Assembly: GCA_005239945.1 (NCBI GenBank)
Contig: SBAY01000228.1
Span: 1-6,400, forward strand
DNA: 6,400 nt
Direction of reading: 5' to 3'
Source: Nitrospira sp.
GTDB taxonomy: Bacteria > UBA9089 > CG2-30-40-21 > SBAY01
Numbering within the stretch: position 1 is the stretch's first letter; every line of letters starts with the position of its first letter. Position numbers and translations under genes: made by a program. Of the stretch, positions 5,086 to 6,400 are shown piece after piece. The notes under the pieces were generated by a model, which was given only the letters and a program-made list of their open reading frames with translations, was not told the DNA's origin and made no database searches.

Positions 5086-6171
5086 CTATTTCCTGGCTTT
5101 AACCGCTAAATAAGCACCTGTTATTCCAAAGATAATGTTAGCTATCCAGGCAGCAAACAGGGGAGGTAATTTTTCTACCATACCTAATGCCCGGCCGATA
5201 CCTATTGTCTCCCAGTAAAGGAAGCTGATTAGGATACTCAACCCAAAGGTTGCGGCTATGTTTCCCTTTGGTTTTTGCAAGGCTAAACTCGTGCCAATCA
5301 AGGCAATAATCAGGTTAGCAAAAGGAAAAGAAATTTTTAGATATAAATCGACTAATTTATCATTAAATTTACATCCACTTTTGGCAAGGAGTTTAATATA
5401 GGCATTTAACTCTTTTATGTTCATATCATCAGATTTCTTTTTTTCAGCCTGGCTAATCATCCATATCTCATCAGGAGACCACAATTGCAGCTTTTTCTTT
5501 TTGAATGGAGTTTCCTTTATGATTAATCCCTGCTGATTAAATTGGCGTAAAATTCCATCCTGAAGCAACCATTCACCATTGAGCCATTTTGCTTCTTTGG
5601 CATCTATCCGTAGAGAAGGCTGTCCACTTAAATAACGGTCCTTAATCTCGATTCCTTTCATAGTTTCATTATCAAATAATCGAATAGTCAAAAACCATCC
5701 TTGAGCATTTCGCAAGGAGAGATTTTCTGCTTTGCGTGAAATATCTTTTTCAGAAAACAGCTTTTGTGATTTTATCATCTGGAGTCGCCGGTTAGCCTCA
5801 GGAATAACAAATTCACTCCAACCCAATGCCAAAAAACTAATAAGTATAGCGGCAAATATTATCGGCAGAACAATCCGATATAAATTTATTCCCGCAGAAC
5901 TTAAGGCAATAATCTCGTTGTAATGTGATAGAGTTCCTAAGGAAAACAGACAAGCTAATAATACGGCTACCGGGGTGATTAACATCAAGATATTGGGAAT
6001 TTGATAGAGAAAATATTCAAGCATAATTAAAGGAGGAATTTGTCGCTCGAGCAATAACCCTGTTCGTCTGAAAAGATTGCTAATGATAATTAACCCGGTA
6101 AAGAAAATAAGACTTATTATAAATGGTTTTCCAAAGGTGCGTAAGATATAAAAATTAAGAATTTTCATCAT
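5086..6171 (-). CDS. LptF/LptG family permease (YjgP/YjgQ)
   Basis: LptF and LptG form the inner-membrane core of the LptB2FG ABC transporter, which extracts lipopolysaccharide and feeds it to the periplasmic bridge. This 361-aa product has the family length and topology. TM segments lie at about 15-32, 59-79 and 99-118. A soluble periplasmic (beta-jellyroll-type) domain spans about 120-270, and three more TM segments lie at about 275-298, 305-325 and 338-357. Family-like stretches are the N-terminal KILNFYILRTF, the cytoplasmic-loop segment NEIIALSSAGI (85-95) and SEFVIPEANRR (119-129). I cannot decide between LptF and LptG, and no partner gene is present. ATGs at 6171 and 6168 both have an AGGA at workable spacing (7 and 5 nt), while the TTG at 6189 has weaker support. 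A consensus promoter lies 55 bp upstream, so this is probably the first gene of the minus-strand series. Confidence 0.93.
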   Translation of the reverse strand: MMKILNFYILRTFGKPFIISLIFFTGLIIISNLFRRTGLLLERQIPPLIMLEYFLYQIPNILMLITPVAVLLACLFSLGTLSHYNEIIALSSAGINLYRIVLPIIFAAILISFLALGWSEFVIPEANRRLQMIKSQKLFSEKDISRKAENLSLRNAQGWFLTIRLFDNETMKGIEIKDRYLSGQPSLRIDAKEAKWLNGEWLLQDGILRQFNQQGLIIKETPFKKKKLQLWSPDEIWMISQAEKKKSDDMNIKELNAYIKLLAKSGCKFNDKLVDLYLKISFPFANLIIALIGTSLALQKPKGNIAATFGLSILISFLYWETIGIGRALGMVEKLPPLFAAWIANIIFGITGAYLAVKARK

Positions 6172-6225
6172 TATTCCTATCCTGGTCAAGAAATCAGGGA
6201 ATATCCCCCTAATCTAATATTTACA

Positions 6226-6254
6226 ATTATAATTCAATTTCAGGCTAATGTCAA
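6226..6254 (-). promoter_or_regulatory. Perfect-consensus sigma70 promoter for the permease gene
   Basis: On the minus strand, -35 TTGACA (6254-6249) and -10 TATAAT (6231-6226) are separated by exactly 17 bp. Transcription would begin near 6219, leaving a leader of about 48 nt. It may drive the whole permease-proC-cyclophilin-ruvB-ubiX series. Confidence 0.88.
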
Positions 6255-6268
6255 TAGAAATATTATCG

Positions 6269-6299
6269 CAGAAATTTCTATGTGGCGAAACCAGAAATT
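6269..6299. repeat. Short direct repeat (CAGAAATT, 23-bp period)
   Basis: CAGAAATT occurs at 6269-6276 and again at 6292-6299, where it forms the inner end of the repeat core. The left copy of the core has only one. The intervening 15 bases contain TATGTGGCGAAAC. Confidence 0.6.
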
Positions 6300-6326
6300 C
6301 CCCAACTTTTAGTAGTGGTTTAAAGA
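6292..6326 (+). repeat. Repeat core, right copy (inverted partner at 169-203)
   Basis: It matches the reverse complement of 169-203 at 32 of 35 positions, including 21 identical bases at 6292-6312. It lies upstream of the permease promoter, just as the left copy lies upstream of the folC promoter. Its outer end runs into the 6323-6396 hairpin. Confidence 0.85.
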
Positions 6327-6396
6327 GAGGTGTTTTTTTAAGGGGAGAGAAACCCTTTTTGAAAAAAGTGTTTCTCTCCCCTTAAACCCCTCTCTT
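6323..6396. repeat. Long two-part hairpin at the right end
   Basis: An inner stem pairs 6337-6360 with 6363-6386 at 23 of 24 positions (C6354 opposes T6369). An outer 8-bp stem pairs 6323-6330 with 6389-6396 across a small asymmetric internal loop. The arms are GA-rich on one side and CT-rich on the other. There is no T-run after the stem, so terminator function is not supported. The structure parallels the 118-159 hairpin without sharing its arm sequence. Confidence 0.85.
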
Positions 6397-6400
6397 CCCC

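Noticed and set aside
169..6326. Composite transposon bounded by the inverted 35-bp cores
   Set aside because: The enclosed genes are all housekeeping genes. No transposase, integrase or target-site duplication is visible, and the hairpins lie outside the cores. Two copies of a dispersed repeat are more likely.
1..6400. CRISPR array, tRNA or rRNA
   Set aside because: No regularly spaced identical repeats with unique spacers were seen, and no cloverleaf or rRNA-like conserved segment was recognised in the gaps.

Overview
The window is an ordinary housekeeping block of low-G+C chromosome (roughly 40% by eye), framed by unusual repeats. Six protein genes are intact and recognisable. folC lies on the + strand. 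A co-directional minus-strand series runs lptF/lptG-type permease, proC, a cyclophilin lipoprotein, ruvB and ubiX. An LptF/G permease together with a lipobox protein points to a diderm (LPS-type) bacterium. The low G+C, the mixed gene order and the many AT-rich intergenic repeats would suit an uncultured candidate phylum, but the sequence alone does not allow a taxon call.

Layout. Bases 1-115 form a near-perfect palindrome with 55-base arms. It is followed by a 20-bp hairpin (118-159), a roughly 35-bp repeat core (169-203) and a consensus sigma70 promoter (220-249) that drives folC (287-1591). folC meets ubiX tail to tail with a 44-bp overlap of coding sequence. Leftward from there ubiX and ruvB overlap or nearly so. 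A 172-bp gap carrying three small covarying hairpins separates ruvB from the cyclophilin gene. proC and the permease follow, and the gaps on either side of proC hold AT-rich inverted repeats built from AATTNNN heptads. The permease has its own perfect consensus promoter (6226-6254). Beyond it lie a second, inverted copy of the repeat core (6292-6326) and a second, differently sequenced long hairpin (6323-6396).

The genes serve unrelated core functions: folate polyglutamylation, prenyl-FMN synthesis, Holliday-junction migration, periplasmic protein folding, proline synthesis and LPS export. The minus-strand genes may share the 6226-6254 promoter, but the structured gaps could split the transcript.

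I found no undescribed multi-gene system. The most interesting material is the intergenic repeat architecture. A 35-bp core joined to a hairpin, whose sequence diverges while its fold is kept, occurs at both ends in inverted orientation and upstream of both promoters. Two further repeat families, the AATT heptads and the AACAAGTT-type mini-palindromes, occupy the internal gaps. Because the window begins and ends in these repeats, it may be a contig broken at multi-copy sequence.
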